Shown: one piece after another, positions 19,276 through 29,036 of the stretch
Numbering within the stretch: the first letter of the stretch is position 1
How the letters are laid out: every line of letters starts with the position of its first letter
Assembly: GCF_002263515.1 (NCBI RefSeq)
Contig: NZ_CP022752.1
Location: 4,402,001 to 4,466,000 of the forward strand
Length of the DNA stretch: 64,000 nt
Direction of reading: 5' to 3'
Source: Actinopolyspora erythraea
Lineage (GTDB): Bacteria; Actinomycetota; Actinomycetes; Mycobacteriales; Pseudonocardiaceae
Notes under the pieces: generated by a model
What the model saw: only the letters and a program-made list of their open reading frames with translations
Told to the model about the DNA's origin: nothing
Databases searched by the model: none
Position numbers and translations under genes: made by a program

Positions 19276-21045
19276 TCATCCGTCGCGCCGAGCGGCCAGC
19301 ACCGCCGTCGCCACGGCGGCCACCACGGCACCCAACGCGCTCCACAACCCGAGTCCGGGGGTGAAACCCTCGCTCCCGGCCGGTGCGGCGAGCGGTGCCA
19401 GCGAGGCCCGGAAGGCCAGCACCAGCGCACACCCGAGGAGCATGGCGGCGGCCCGGCCCCCTCTGGAGACCGGGACCAGCGCGAGAGCGCCCAGGACCAC
19501 CAGCAGCGCGGTGAGCAGCCCCCAGGAAGCGATGCCGAAACCGGTGAACAGCCCCGGCGCGTCGTAGTCAGCGGTCCGGAAGACCGGAAACCCGAAGGCC
19601 GCCACGACCAGCAGGCCGGTCAGCACGGTGGGCGGCAGCAGCGAGCGGTCGGGAGAGATCTCGCTCAGGTCCACCTCGTCGCGTTCGGTCGCGCCCGCCA
19701 CCGCGTTGCACACCGCCGCGCAGCAGGTGAGCACCACGGCGGCGACGGTGAGCCAGACTCCCGTCGCGGCCAGTTCCAGCCGGGTTCCCCCGGCGAAACG
19801 CAGCACGGTGTCCAGGTCGGCCGCGGCGGCCAGCGGGACGACGGCCCAGGCGGTGCCGAGCACTGCTCTGGGGGCGAGCACGCCGGGGCGCAGCAGCGGC
19901 AGGCCGAGCACGAGCTGGACGAGTCCGGCGAGCAGCAGTGGCAGCAGGTCGTGGTTGTCCCCGAAACCGATCACGCGTTCGGGGGTGCGTAACTGCGGCA
20001 CCAGGCAGGCGACGACCGCGAGCGCCCCGCCGAGCGCGGCGAGCGCCCCGGTGAGAACCGACAGCCCGGTGTGGGCGGGTAGCGAGACCTCGGACGGGGT
20101 GGACTCGGCCTGTCCCCCGGTCCGCCCCGCCGGGACGGAGAGCACGGCCAGCCCGAGGAGCGCCACGAGGCCGAAACCGAGCCCCCAGCCGATCAGCAGC
20201 TCGGGGTCGAGCAGCACGGCGGGCAGCACGGGCACGGTCGTGACGGCCAGTCCCGTGGCCAGTCCGAGGAGTCCGCCGCGTCCGACCTCGGGATCGGCCG
20301 AGCTGATCGCGAACCCGGCGACCACCGGGATCACGACGGCCAGCAACAGCTTCCCGAGGAACACCGGTGCCGGAGCGGTCCACAGTCCGTGGGAGACGAC
20401 GAACGGATCCAGTGAGCGGAACGCGGGCAGCAGCGCGCCGCACGCTCCCGACGCGGCGAAGCAGAGCACGAGCACGAGGAGCGGCTGTCTGCCACCGTTC
20501 GCTCCGCGCTCGCCGTGCGGGGGTTCTCCGGTGGGGGTGAGCAGGGCGAGCGCTCCGGCGAGCACCACCACGGCGTGCCCGGACAGCAACAGCCAGCTGC
20601 CCGCCGCCGGGTGCAGCGGCCGCAGCCCGTCCCGCACCAGCAGTTCGGGGCGGGACAACAGCCCGGGTTCGACCAGCAGCTGCAGCGAGCCGATGAGGTC
20701 GGCGGCGAACACGGCTGCCGTGGCCAGCAGCACCGCGCGCGCGGCGGTCGGCCGGTTCGCGCGCAGGAACAGGGCCGCTACCGAGGCGGGCAGCGAACCG
20801 AGCACCACCAGGAGCACCCCGGAGGGGTAGGCGGGCGGGGTCGAGGGGGTGACGACGCCGAAGAGGGGGGCGGCACCGGAAACCACCGCTCCCACCAGCG
20901 CCAGCAGGCAGGCGAGTCGCGGCCCGGGCAGCTGGTTCGCGCCGGAACCGTCCAATGTGGCCCGCGGGATCGCTCCGTCCGCGCGTTCGGACTCGGTGGT
21001 GGTGGCGGAGTCGTCTCCGGTCTCACTGCCGAAACGGGCGTTCAC
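19276..21045 (-). CDS. Polytopic membrane protein of unknown function
   Basis: 589 residues with a ~40-residue cytoplasmic N-terminus followed by roughly 14 hydrophobic segments to the end, ending in A-A-R-R-D-G. Sequence is rich in Leu, Ala, Gly and Val and I recognise no catalytic motif. A short hydrophilic loop ([12 protein letters not shown]) separates two halves. It is divergent from the M23 peptidase gene and shares its upstream region. The GTG-type start at 21045 has no strong ribosome site. It could be a permease-like or cell-envelope protein; I would not go further. Confidence 0.7.
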   Translation of the reverse strand: MNARFGSETGDDSATTTESERADGAIPRATLDGSGANQLPGPRLACLLALVGAVVSGAAPLFGVVTPSTPPAYPSGVLLVVLGSLPASVAALFLRANRPTAARAVLLATAAVFAADLIGSLQLLVEPGLLSRPELLVRDGLRPLHPAAGSWLLLSGHAVVVLAGALALLTPTGEPPHGERGANGGRQPLLVLVLCFAASGACGALLPAFRSLDPFVVSHGLWTAPAPVFLGKLLLAVVIPVVAGFAISSADPEVGRGGLLGLATGLAVTTVPVLPAVLLDPELLIGWGLGFGLVALLGLAVLSVPAGRTGGQAESTPSEVSLPAHTGLSVLTGALAALGGALAVVACLVPQLRTPERVIGFGDNHDLLPLLLAGLVQLVLGLPLLRPGVLAPRAVLGTAWAVVPLAAAADLDTVLRFAGGTRLELAATGVWLTVAAVVLTCCAAVCNAVAGATERDEVDLSEISPDRSLLPPTVLTGLLVVAAFGFPVFRTADYDAPGLFTGFGIASWGLLTALLVVLGALALVPVSRGGRAAAMLLGCALVLAFRASLAPLAAPAGSEGFTPGLGLWSALGAVVAAVATAVLAARRDG

Positions 21046-21613
21046 GTGACGACGCTAGCAACTCGCGCCCCGCTCGCCGGTCTCGCCCCGAACGACGCTG
21101 TGAATACGGGAACCTCCGAACGAGGGATGTTTCCACGGAAGCATCTCGACGTGGTCGGGACGAGTGGTGGCTTTTCGAGTACCGAAAGTGTCCGTCCCGT
21201 GATCTCGTCACTCGAACGACCTGGTTCCAACCGCCGATCACGGACATGTTTCGATGTGACTTATGACACCGAACGCTTTTCCGGGGCAACCCTTGAAAGT
21301 CCACTGTGGTCAAAAACGAACCCCGGAAGGAGCGCTGGATTCCACACCGAAAACGCAGGCAGCGGCGACACGTGCCCCACTGGAGCGACCCGGACGGGCC
21401 GACACGCACGGGACCGCACCTTCCGGCACCCGGAAAGCGCAACGGAATCGATATGAAGATCGGGATTTGCCCCCCGGGGCATTCCTTGGTTAATGTCCCG
21501 ACGTCCGTTGTCACAGTCAGATCACGAACAGGGACATCTACCGGTTAACCCCGACCGGTCCGGGTCCCCCGCCCGGCCCAGTGATCCGGCTCCCCGAGAC
21601 GGAAGGTCAAGCA
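21046..21613. other. Divergent intergenic region upstream of the M23 peptidase
   Basis: About 570 bp. It contains an inverted repeat TTCCGGGG (21279-21286) / CCCCGGAA (21321-21328) that can extend with a bulge through CGCT/AGCG, so the M23 mRNA may have a structured leader. I compared it with the c-di-AMP (ydaO) motif that often precedes cell-wall hydrolase genes in actinobacteria and did not find the conserved core. Confidence 0.4.
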
Positions 21614-22480
21614 TTGACTCGACACCGCTCCCCCGGCGGTCAACGAAACACCCCCGCCCAACAGACCGCCTCGGAAGAAGAGTCCACATCGGATAAACCG
21701 CGCCGACAACGCACCCCGACTCCGCCGTCGGTAATGCGGGGCAGGATCGTGGTCGCCGCCGTCGCCGCCGGCGCGTTCGCCGCGGCGGGCCAGGCCATGG
21801 CCTCCGAGCAGGACAACCCCGAGGGTCCGCAGGAGGACTACACCCCGCTGGCCTCAGGGCAGAACGCGGCGGCGTCGCTGGGTTCCGTCTCCGACGGCAC
21901 CAAGTCCGGAACGACCGAGGTCGGCGGAACGACCAAGGGTTCCGACGGTGCCAGCGTCGGCGGTGCCGTACCGGCCCCCGAGATCCTGCCGGTGGCACGC
22001 ACCACCGACACCAACGACGAGGTGCGCAAGCTCGCCAAGAGCCAGCGGGTCGAACAGGCCCGCGAGGAGGCGTTGCGCGAGGCGCGCCAGCCCGACTACG
22101 TCGCCCCCACCGTGGGCACGTTCACCTCCGGCTTCGGCGGCCGCTGGGGCACCACCCACTACGGGATAGACATCGCCAACAGCAAGGGCACCAAGATCGT
22201 GTCCGTGGCCGAGGGAACCGTGATCGAAGCCGGCCCGGCCAGCGGTTTCGGCCTGTGGGTGCGCGTGCAGCACTCGGACGGCACGATCAGCGTGTACGGT
22301 CACGTCAACAGCATCACCGCGAACGTGGGCGAACACGTGGAGGCCGGTGAGCAGATCGCCACGATGGGCAACCGCGGTTTCTCCACCGGGACCCACCTGC
22401 ACTTCGAGATCTGGGACCCCAGCGGCACGAAGATCAACCCGCTGCCCTGGCTCAACGAGCGCGGGGTCTACGTCAGCTGA
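21614..22480 (+). CDS. M23-family (LytM) zinc metallopeptidase, membrane-anchored
   Basis: The TTG at 21614 follows GGAAGG with 8-nt spacing; an upstream GTG at 21581 lacks one. The 288-residue product has a basic N-terminus, a hydrophobic segment (~residues 42-62) acting as signal or anchor, a Ser/Gly/Thr-rich spacer, a short coiled coil and a C-terminal M23 domain. Zn ligands are visible: H182-x3-D186 in H-Y-G-I-D and H263 in G-T-H-L-H-F-E (259-265). Such enzymes cut peptide cross-links in peptidoglycan, and all catalytic residues are present, so it is probably active. It is the counterpart of M. tuberculosis Rv0950c, near sucC and uvrD1. Confidence 0.9.
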   Translation: MTRHRSPGGQRNTPAQQTASEEESTSDKPRRQRTPTPPSVMRGRIVVAAVAAGAFAAAGQAMASEQDNPEGPQEDYTPLASGQNAAASLGSVSDGTKSGTTEVGGTTKGSDGASVGGAVPAPEILPVARTTDTNDEVRKLAKSQRVEQAREEALREARQPDYVAPTVGTFTSGFGGRWGTTHYGIDIANSKGTKIVSVAEGTVIEAGPASGFGLWVRVQHSDGTISVYGHVNSITANVGEHVEAGEQIATMGNRGFSTGTHLHFEIWDPSGTKINPLPWLNERGVYVS

Positions 22481-22510
22481 CGATCCCGTTCCGCGGTGAA
22501 CGGAATGCGG

Positions 22511-22548
22511 CCCGTTCGCGGGGAGCGTCGAGGCTCCTCGCGAACGGG
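22511..22548. terminator. Hairpin between convergent M23 and gbsR-like genes
   Basis: A 16-bp stem (CCCGTTCGCG with CGCGAACGGG, extended by six more pairs including one G-U) around a 6-nt loop, 31 bp after the M23 stop. Confidence 0.7.
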
Positions 22549-22731
22549 TTCGCGGCCCACGCCGGGGTTCTCCGGCGCGGTAGGGCACCACGGACGGCGC
22601 CGATCACCTTCCCCCGACGCGTGAGCCGACCCCGTCCGCGAGGCGACGGCCTCCCCTGAAATCGCCGCGCCTCCGGCCGCTTCGACCTCGGCACGACCGC
22701 GTACGCGGCCCGACCGCGCGAGCGAGTGCCG

Positions 22732-23283
22732 TCACGGTTCCCCTGCGTCACGCTCGGGATCGTCGCGGTGGTGTGCCCGCCACTTCTCCATGAGACGGGG
22801 CAGCTCCGCGCGCAGGAACTCGAAGAACCTGCGGGTCTCGTCGAGACGCGCACCGGCGCTGGTATCCGGCCCCAGCGTCGCCGCACCCTCGCGGAGGGTG
22901 GCCTCCCACTGCAGGAACTGGCTGTCGCGCTGCGCGAACGCCTCGTACCACATGTCGTCACTGACGCGGTAGTGGTCACGGCGCATGCCCGGTTCCCGCT
23001 CCCGCGACAGCAGCCCGACCCGAATCAGGTAACGCACCGCACCGGAAACCGCGGCCGCGCTGACCTGCAACGAACGAGCGAGTTCGGCAGCGGTGCACGA
23101 ACCCTCGTCTTCCACGAGCACCCGCGCGAACACGCGGGCCGCCATGCGGGGGAACCCCGATTCGGTCAGGTTCAGCGCGAACCGCTCGACGAAGCGGGCC
23201 ACCTCACGCTCGTCGCGCCCCGCCGCGTTCCCCGACTCAGGAATCCCCGACCCAGGTGCGGGACTCGGTGTTGTCTCGGACAT
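22732..23283 (-). CDS. GbsR/MarR-family transcriptional regulator
   Basis: 183 residues with a winged helix-turn-helix: E-L-A-R-S-L-Q-V-S-A-A-A-V-S-G-A-V-R-Y-L (recognition helix) followed by the wing G-L-L-S-R-E-R-E-P-G-M-R-R-D-H-Y. The R-F-V-E-R-F-A-L-N-L-x-E-x-G-F-P-R-M-A-A-R-V-F start and the long C-terminal helices are typical of the GbsR subgroup. It is divergent from an ABC exporter, and two identical-arm operators lie between them, so it most likely represses the exporter and itself until an inducer, perhaps the exported compound, is bound. Confidence 0.85.
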   Translation of the reverse strand: MSETTPSPAPGSGIPESGNAAGRDEREVARFVERFALNLTESGFPRMAARVFARVLVEDEGSCTAAELARSLQVSAAAVSGAVRYLIRVGLLSREREPGMRRDHYRVSDDMWYEAFAQRDSQFLQWEATLREGAATLGPDTSAGARLDETRRFFEFLRAELPRLMEKWRAHHRDDPERDAGEP

Positions 23284-23345
23284 CCGGAACCTCCCGCACT
23301 CGCTCGGCGCACCAGTCGAACGACTGATTCATGTATTTGCTAAAT

Positions 23346-23361
23346 TTCACAGCTTTGTGAA
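23346..23361. promoter_or_regulatory. Operator 1 of the GbsR-ABC exporter intergenic region
   Basis: TTCACA-GCTT-TGTGAA, a perfect 6-bp inverted repeat with a 4-bp spacer, 63 bp upstream of the regulator start. Its arms equal those of operator 2. Confidence 0.65.
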
Positions 23362-23484
23362 GACAGTCTAACGCAGCACCTCAGCCCCCTGGGAATCCCA
23401 CCACCGACCGCTTCAGCGCGGACCGTTTCGCCGGGGAACGGGCCGCGCGGGAAGCCACTGCGTCGCCCCTCCTGATTCACTATG

Positions 23485-23500
23485 TTCACATATTTGTGAA
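23485..23500. promoter_or_regulatory. Operator 2 of the GbsR-ABC exporter intergenic region
   Basis: TTCACA-TATT-TGTGAA has the same arms as operator 1, 139 bp away. It lies ~178 bp before the ABC gene in the AT-richest part of the region, next to a possible -10 around 23508-23515. The two sites probably control divergent promoters. Confidence 0.65.
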
Positions 23501-23677
23501 AGTTGTGTACCGTGTAAAACGTGGTACGCACGATCGCCAGCACCGGATCCGACAGGGCGGACCGCCGCGTGAAACGGCTGTACTCCTCCATCGCGGGAGA
23601 GCGGACGGCGGACTCCGATCCGCCGCGGCGGTGACCGGCACCGACGCACCTCCCGACCCCGATCCGAAGGAGTCAGG

Positions 23678-24604
23678 ATGAACTCCGAGCCCACGGCCGT
23701 GACCACCTCCGGCCTGACCAAGAACTTCGGCCCGAACCGCGCGCTGGACGGGCTGGACCTGAACGTGCGCACCGGCGAGGTGCACGGCTTCCTCGGCCCG
23801 AACGGCGCGGGGAAGACCACCACGATCAGGATCCTGCTCGGTCTGCTGCGCGCGGACTCCGGCGAGGCGCGCCTGCTCGGCGGCGACCCGTGGCGCGACG
23901 CCACCGAACTGCACCGCAGGATCGCCTACGTACCCGGCGACGTCACCCTGTGGCCGAACCTCTCCGGCGGCGAGGTCATCGACCTGCTGGGCAGGTTGCG
24001 CGGCGGCCTCGACCAGCGACGCAAGGACGACCTGCTGCGGCGTTTCGACCTGGATCCGCGCAAGAAGGCACGCACCTACTCCAAGGGGAACCGGCAGAAG
24101 GTCGGGCTGGTGGCCGCTCTGGCCGCCGAGCCCGAACTGCTCGTGCTGGACGAGCCGACCTCGGGGCTGGACCCGCTGATGGAGGAGACCTTCCGGGAGT
24201 GCGTCCGGCAACAGCGGAGCGAGGGACGCACCATCCTGCTGTCCAGCCACATCCTCTCCGAGGTCGAGGCGTTGTGCGACCGGGTGACCATCGTCCGCGA
24301 AGGCAGCACCGTGGAGTCCGGGACCCTGGCCGAACTGCGGCACCTGACCCGGACCTCGGTCAGCGCGGAGCTCTCGACCACCCCGGCGGGGCTGGCCGAG
24401 CTGCCCGGCGTACACGACCTGGAGATCAGCGGCACCCACGTCCGGTGCGAAGTGGACACCCCGGCGCTGGACGGGGTGCTGCGCCAACTCACCGCCGCGG
24501 GGGTGCGGAGCCTGACGAGCCAGCCCCCCACGCTGGAGGAGCTCTTCCTCCGGCACTACGAACAGCGGCCCGGCACCACCGCGCGGGAAGGAGCCTCCCG
24601 ATGA
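23678..24604 (+). CDS. ABC exporter ATP-binding protein
   Basis: The ATG at 23678 has AAGGAG 7 nt upstream. One nucleotide-binding domain (residues ~10-225) carries Walker [11 protein letters not shown]-loop region V-P-G-D-V-T-L-W-P, a signature-like Y-S-K-G-N-R-Q-K, Walker [13 protein letters not shown] and switch H in S-S-H. The signature has K-G-N-R instead of S-G-G-Q, as in the DrrA/CcmA drug-export branch. The C-terminal ~80 residues form the regulatory tail seen in this class. It overlaps the permease gene by 4 bp (ATGA). Substrate unknown; multidrug or antibiotic export is the usual role. Confidence 0.92.
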   Translation: MNSEPTAVTTSGLTKNFGPNRALDGLDLNVRTGEVHGFLGPNGAGKTTTIRILLGLLRADSGEARLLGGDPWRDATELHRRIAYVPGDVTLWPNLSGGEVIDLLGRLRGGLDQRRKDDLLRRFDLDPRKKARTYSKGNRQKVGLVAALAAEPELLVLDEPTSGLDPLMEETFRECVRQQRSEGRTILLSSHILSEVEALCDRVTIVREGSTVESGTLAELRHLTRTSVSAELSTTPAGLAELPGVHDLEISGTHVRCEVDTPALDGVLRQLTAAGVRSLTSQPPTLEELFLRHYEQRPGTTAREGASR

Positions 24605-26199
24605 GCACGTTGCGCGGCACGGGAACGCTCGTGCGGCTGATACTGCGCAGGGACCGGGTGCGCATCCCAGTCTGGATCGTCGGGGTTGCGGTGTTCCTGC
24701 TGGGCAGCGCGTCCACCTTCCCGGTGGCGTACGACTCGGCCGCCGACAGGCAGGCCCGCGCCTCCCTCATGAACAACCCAGCCACGGTGGTGTTGACCGG
24801 CCCCGGCTTCGGCCAGCAGAACTACACCTACGGGGCGATGCTCGCCAACGAGATGGGCGGCATGACGGCGGTGCTCATCGCGCTGATGAGCATCCTGCTG
24901 CTGGTCCGGCACAGCCGCCACGAGGAGGAGAGCGGCAGGGCCGAGCTGTTGCGGGCGGGAGTGGTCGGCAGACACGCGCCGCTGACCGCGGCACTGCTCA
25001 CGGTCCTCGGTGCGAACCTGGTCCTCGGAGCGGTGATCGGCTCCGCGCTGCCCGTCGTGCTGCCCCAGGTGAGCACCGCCGGATCCCTGCTGTTCGCGGC
25101 GGGACTGACCACGGTGGGCACGGTCTTCACCGCCGTGGCGGCGGTGACCGCGCAGCTCGTGGAGCACGGCCGCGCCGCGAGCGGGGCGGCCGCCGCTCTG
25201 CTGGCGGTGAGCTACGCGCTGCGCGGTGCGGGCGACCTCGGTGACGGCACGCTCTCCTGGTTCTCCCCCGTCGGCTGGGCGCAGCGGACCCGCGCCTACG
25301 TCGACGGCACCTGGTGGCCGCTCCTGCTCGGCGCGGCGCTGACCGCCGTGCTGATCGCCGGTGCCTTCCTGCTGCGCACCCGGCGCGACGAGGGAGCGGG
25401 ACTGGTGCGGGGACGGGGCGGACGAGCCGCCGCGTCCGCGCTGCTCTCCGGCCCGTTCGCGCTGGCACTGCGGCTGCAGCGCGGCGCGCTGACGGGGTGG
25501 ACGGTCGGGTACGTGCTGTTCGGCGCGTTCGTGGGAGCGATAGGCGAGCAGGCGGCGGAGTTCGTCGCGGAGAACGAGATGGCCCGGCGCTACTTCGCGC
25601 AGGCGGGCGCGGCCGGGGACTCGGCGGAGACGATGATCGCCACGTACCTCTCGCTGATGGGCATGGTGGCCGGTGGTTTCGCGTTGCAGTCGGCCGGGCT
25701 GCTGCGCGCCGAGGAGTCGGCCGGACGCGTGGAGCCCCTGCTCGGGGGCACACCGCTGAGCCGTTCCCGCTGGGCGCTGTCGGGCCTGGCTGCCACGCTG
25801 CTCGGCAGCGTACTGGTGATGGGCGGTGCCGGTCTCGGCGCCGGGCTGGTCCACGCGGGCATCAGCGGGGACCCGAGCGACGCACCACGGGTGCTGGGCG
25901 CGGCGCTGGCCTACCTCCCGGCGGTGTGGGTGCTCGCGGGCCTGGCCACCCTGCTGTTCGGGCTGCTGCCCGCCCTCACCGGCCTGAGCTGGTTGGTGCT
26001 GGCGGGGATCGTGTTCGTCGGGATGTTCGGACCGCTGCTGCGGCTGCCGGACTGGGCCGCGGACATCTCGCCCTTCGCGCACGTACCTACCCTGCCCACC
26101 GAAGAGTTCGCCCCGGCACCACTGCTCGCGCTGACCGCGACGGCGGTGTCGCTGACGGCGGTCGGGATCGCCGCGTACCGGCGTCGCGACGCGGCCTGA
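24601..26199 (+). CDS. ABC exporter membrane protein (tetronasin-exporter-like permease)
   Basis: 532 residues starting at the ATG at 24601, inside the end of the ATP-binding gene. There are about 12 hydrophobic helices in two related halves, each starting with an L-R-L-x-R-x-x-L/V segment (residues ~8 and ~285), so it looks like a fused duplication of two six-helix permeases, as in the tetronasin-resistance type exporters. [11 protein letters not shown] extracytoplasmic loop lies in the second half. With the upstream ATPase it would form a complete exporter under the divergent GbsR-type regulator. Confidence 0.88.
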   Translation: MSTLRGTGTLVRLILRRDRVRIPVWIVGVAVFLLGSASTFPVAYDSAADRQARASLMNNPATVVLTGPGFGQQNYTYGAMLANEMGGMTAVLIALMSILLLVRHSRHEEESGRAELLRAGVVGRHAPLTAALLTVLGANLVLGAVIGSALPVVLPQVSTAGSLLFAAGLTTVGTVFTAVAAVTAQLVEHGRAASGAAAALLAVSYALRGAGDLGDGTLSWFSPVGWAQRTRAYVDGTWWPLLLGAALTAVLIAGAFLLRTRRDEGAGLVRGRGGRAAASALLSGPFALALRLQRGALTGWTVGYVLFGAFVGAIGEQAAEFVAENEMARRYFAQAGAAGDSAETMIATYLSLMGMVAGGFALQSAGLLRAEESAGRVEPLLGGTPLSRSRWALSGLAATLLGSVLVMGGAGLGAGLVHAGISGDPSDAPRVLGAALAYLPAVWVLAGLATLLFGLLPALTGLSWLVLAGIVFVGMFGPLLRLPDWAADISPFAHVPTLPTEEFAPAPLLALTATAVSLTAVGIAAYRRRDAA

Positions 26200-26207
26200 A
26201 CCGCCGC

Positions 26208-26240
26208 GCCCCGGGATCTCGCGACAGCGAGGCCCGGGGC
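26208..26240. terminator. Bidirectional terminator between the exporter and pcrA
   Basis: GCCCCGGG/CCCGGGGC (8 bp) encloses CTCGC/GCGAG (5 bp) with a GACA loop, between two converging genes. Confidence 0.65.
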
Positions 26241-26290
26241 CGTACCGGAGTTCCTCCGGCGGCCGGGACGGTCCACGCGGTCGCCGGGGA

Positions 26291-28750
26291 CTACAGCTTC
26301 ACCAGTGGCACGCTGCCGATGAGCATGAGCCGGATGGTGCCCGAGTCACCGAAGTCGATGTTGGCCGTGGCCCGGGCTCCCTCGCCCTCGGTGGAGATCA
26401 CCGTGCCCAGTCCGTACTTGTCGTGGTTGACCCGGTCGCCCGCCTCCAGCTTGATCGGCACGGCGTTCTTCCAGCTCGACGTGCCGCCACCGCCGCGCGA
26501 GCCGCGCTCGCCCGACCCGGCCGGACCGCCCGACCGGGAGTCCGAGCCGCCACGAGCACCCCAGCCACCGAGCTCACGCGGGGCGGAGCGTTCCGGCTCC
26601 AGCTTGCGCCACTCCACGAGGTGCTGCGGTATCTCGGTGATGAACCGCGAAGCCGGGTTGGTGACGGGTTGTCCCCAGGCGGAGCGCATCAGCGCGCGGG
26701 ACAGGTACAGCCTTCGCCGGGCGCGGGTGATGCCGACGTAGGCCAGTCGGCGTTCCTCGGACAGCTCCTGCGAGTCGCCCAGCGCACGCGTGTGCGGGAA
26801 GACGCCGTCCTCCCAACCGGTGGCGAACACGACCGGGAACTCCAGTCCCTTCGCCGTGTGCAGCGTCATGAGCGTGACCAGACCGTCGCTGTTCTCCGGC
26901 AGCGCGTCGGCGTCGGCGACCAGCGAGACTCGTTCCAGGAAAGCCCCGATCGAGTCGTCCGGCAGCGGGTTGTCGTCCTCGCCCGCACCGCCGCCGGAAC
27001 CGTCCGCTCCAGAGCCGTCCGTTGTGGACTCCGATTCCCCCTGGGCGGAGGCGCGCGTGTCGCCGAACTCCCGGGCCACGCTGATCAGCTCGTCCAGGTT
27101 GTCCACTCTGGACGCGTCCTGCGGATCCTCGCTGCTCTCCAGCTCACCCCGGTAACCCGTGCGTTCCAGCAGGGTGCGCAGCACCTCGGCCACGTCGTTG
27201 TCGGCGGCCACCTCGCGCAGCTCGTCCAACAGCTCGGTGAAACCGGCGACGGCGCGGGCGGAGCGGGAGTTGAGCCGCTCGATCTCACCCCGCGCCGCGT
27301 GCCGGAGCGCGGCACCGAACGAGATGCGCTCCTGTTCGGCGTACTCGGCCAGCACGGTCTCGGCACGCTGGCCGATCCCCCGCTTGGGGACGTTGAGGAT
27401 CCGGCGCAGGCTCACGGTGTCGTCCGGGTTGTCCAGCACCCGCAGGTAGGCCAACGCGTCCCGTACCTCGCGGCGCTCGTAGAAGCGCACCCCGCCGATG
27501 ACGCGGTAAGGCAGCCCCAGCCGGATGAACACCTCCTCGAACACCCGTGACTGGTTGTTGGTGCGGTAGAAGACCGCGATGTCGTTGAAGGTCGCCTCAC
27601 CGGAGTCCACGAGCCGGTCGATCTCGGCTGCCACGAACGCGGCCTCGTCGTGCTCGTTGTCGGCCACGTAGCCGACCAGCGGTTCCCCCTCGCCCGCCTC
27701 GCTCCAAAGCCGCTTCTCCCTGCGACCGGTGTTGGAGCGGATCACGGAGTTGGCCGCCGAGAGGATCGTCTGGGTGGAGCGGTAGTTCTGCTCCAGCACG
27801 ATCGTGGCCGCCTCGGGGTAGTCCCGCTCGAACTCCTCGATGTTGCGGATCGTGGCGCCCCGGAAGGCGTAGATCGACTGGTCGGCGTCGCCGACCACGC
27901 ACAGCTCGGCCGGCGGCACCTCGCTCCCGTCGGACTCGGTTCCGACCAGCTCACGCACCAGGGCGTACTGGGCGTGGTTGGTGTCCTGGTACTCGTCGAC
28001 CAGGATGTGCCGGAACCGGCGACGATAGTGCTCGGCCACCGCCGGGTGGCCGCGCAGCAGCTCGACGGTGCGCATGATCAGGTCGTCGAAGTCCATCGCG
28101 TTGGAGTCGGCCAGCCGCCGCTGGTAGGCGGCGTAGACCTCGGCGACCTTGCGTTCCATGTCGTTGCCGACGCGTTCGGCCGCGGTCTCCGGGTCGACGA
28201 GCTCGTTCTTCAGGTTCGAGATCTGCGCGGCCAGCGTGCGCACCGGGTACCGCTTGGAGTCCAGTTCGAGGTCCCGGGACACCAGGGTGATCAGCCGCCG
28301 CGAGTCGTCTGCGTCGTAGATCGAGAAGTTGGTGGAAAGCCCCAGCGTCCTGGCCTCGCGGCGGAGAACGCGCACGCACATCGAGTGAAAGGTGGAGACC
28401 CACATCGCGTTCGCCCGCCGCCCCACGAGCTCGGACACCCGTTCCTTCATCTCGATGGCGGCCTTGTTCGTGAACGTGATCGCCATGATCTGCCCCGGGT
28501 GCACCCCGCGCTGGTCCAGCAGGTTGGCGATGCGATGGGTGAGCACCTTGGTCTTGCCCGACCCCGCGCCCGCCACCACCAGCAACGGTGATCCGCTGTG
28601 CAGCACGGCCTGGCGCTGTTGCGGGTTCAGCTCCGCCACCAGCTGTTCCGCCACGGGCGAATTCCCGGTCCGGCCGTTTCGGCCACCGGAGGAGGAAGCT
28701 CCGTCGGGGCGGACGGGACCGTCGGCTGCGGTGTCGAACAGGGTGCTCAT
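26291..28750 (-). CDS. pcrA: ATP-dependent DNA helicase PcrA/UvrD1
   Basis: The 819-residue protein is a superfamily 1A 3'-5' helicase used in repair and replication restart. Visible are the Q motif L-N-P-Q-Q-R-Q-A-V, Walker A G-A-G-S-G-K-T at 61-67, motif II D-E-Y-Q-D-T-N, motif III G-D-A-D-Q-S-I-Y, motif IV Y-R-S-T-Q and motif VI V-G-I-T-R-A-R-R. A Gly/Ser-rich linker leads to the C-terminal Tudor-like segment G-D-R-V-N-H-D-K-Y-G-L-G-T-V, which in relatives binds RNA polymerase. Length fits mycobacterial UvrD1 (Rv0949), which is likewise next to the chorismate mutase gene Rv0948c. The ATG at 28750 lacks a strong ribosome site. Confidence 0.96.
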   Translation of the reverse strand: MSTLFDTAADGPVRPDGASSSGGRNGRTGNSPVAEQLVAELNPQQRQAVLHSGSPLLVVAGAGSGKTKVLTHRIANLLDQRGVHPGQIMAITFTNKAAIEMKERVSELVGRRANAMWVSTFHSMCVRVLRREARTLGLSTNFSIYDADDSRRLITLVSRDLELDSKRYPVRTLAAQISNLKNELVDPETAAERVGNDMERKVAEVYAAYQRRLADSNAMDFDDLIMRTVELLRGHPAVAEHYRRRFRHILVDEYQDTNHAQYALVRELVGTESDGSEVPPAELCVVGDADQSIYAFRGATIRNIEEFERDYPEAATIVLEQNYRSTQTILSAANSVIRSNTGRREKRLWSEAGEGEPLVGYVADNEHDEAAFVAAEIDRLVDSGEATFNDIAVFYRTNNQSRVFEEVFIRLGLPYRVIGGVRFYERREVRDALAYLRVLDNPDDTVSLRRILNVPKRGIGQRAETVLAEYAEQERISFGAALRHAARGEIERLNSRSARAVAGFTELLDELREVAADNDVAEVLRTLLERTGYRGELESSEDPQDASRVDNLDELISVAREFGDTRASAQGESESTTDGSGADGSGGGAGEDDNPLPDDSIGAFLERVSLVADADALPENSDGLVTLMTLHTAKGLEFPVVFATGWEDGVFPHTRALGDSQELSEERRLAYVGITRARRRLYLSRALMRSAWGQPVTNPASRFITEIPQHLVEWRKLEPERSAPRELGGWGARGGSDSRSGGPAGSGERGSRGGGGTSSWKNAVPIKLEAGDRVNHDKYGLGTVISTEGEGARATANIDFGDSGTIRLMLIGSVPLVKL

Positions 28751-28891
28751 CGGTAGTTCAGAGTACCGCTCCGGAACCGGGCCACCACGAGCAGCCGACC
28801 TCCGTATCTCGCGGTGACATCACTGACATCACTCGTTCGAATCACGCCGGGCACGGTGGTGCGCTCGTTTCGGATGTGGCAGACTGACCTC

Positions 28892-28954
28892 GTGCTTACG
28901 CGAAGCTGTCAGTTTTTCTACGGGCGCGGGACTCCGGCGTCCGTAGCTGCGTAA
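28892..28954 (+). CDS. Putative aromatic leader peptide (uORF) upstream of chorismate mutase
   Basis: A 20-codon frame, GTG to TAA, encodes M-L-T-R-S-C-Q-F-F-Y and then a Gly/Pro/Ala tail. Consecutive Phe-Phe-Tyr codons (28913-28921) are the pattern of transcription or translation attenuators of aromatic biosynthesis. There is no ribosome site, but a CAGACT hexamer at 28880-28885 places a transcription start at the GTG, so the peptide could be leaderless, as is common in actinobacteria. The Tyr codon enters the left arm of a 10-bp hairpin (28918-28927 with 28937-28946), nested in an 8-bp stem (28894-28901 with 28949-28956). The uORF ends 86 bp before the chorismate mutase start. It was found by eye and is unproven. 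Confidence 0.55.
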   Translation: MLTRSCQFFYGRGTPASVAA

Positions 28955-28967
28955 GCTCCAAGAACGA

Positions 28968-29036
28968 TGCCCCGGAGTTCCGACCCCGGGGCAGTTGCGC
29001 ATCCGGGTCGGATTCCGGGACCGACGACCCGGAGGA
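28968..29036 (+). promoter_or_regulatory. Structured 5' leader of chorismate mutase with competing hairpins
   Basis: Two hairpins follow the leader peptide: TGCCCCGG/CCGGGGCA (28968-28993) and CCGGGTCG/CGACCCGG (29003-29032). The second ends inside the ribosome site GGAGGA (29031-29036). The segment at 28971-28990 is also nearly complementary to 29003-29019, so an alternative long helix can form that excludes both hairpins and leaves the ribosome site open. This is what a translation-coupled RNA switch would look like. No U-run follows, so control of translation is more likely than intrinsic termination. Confidence 0.45.

Noticed and set aside
21241..21613. c-di-AMP (ydaO) riboswitch before the M23 gene
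   Set aside because: Expected from biology, but I could not find the conserved core sequences; only an isolated inverted repeat is present.
23496..23681. 61-codon frame directly before the ABC exporter
   Set aside because: No ribosome site, Arg-rich, and it overlaps the operator and promoter region.
28894..28956. Intrinsic terminator reading of the nested hairpins before chorismate mutase
   Set aside because: On the plus strand no U-run follows; the T-run precedes the inner hairpin. A leader-peptide or translational switch fits better.
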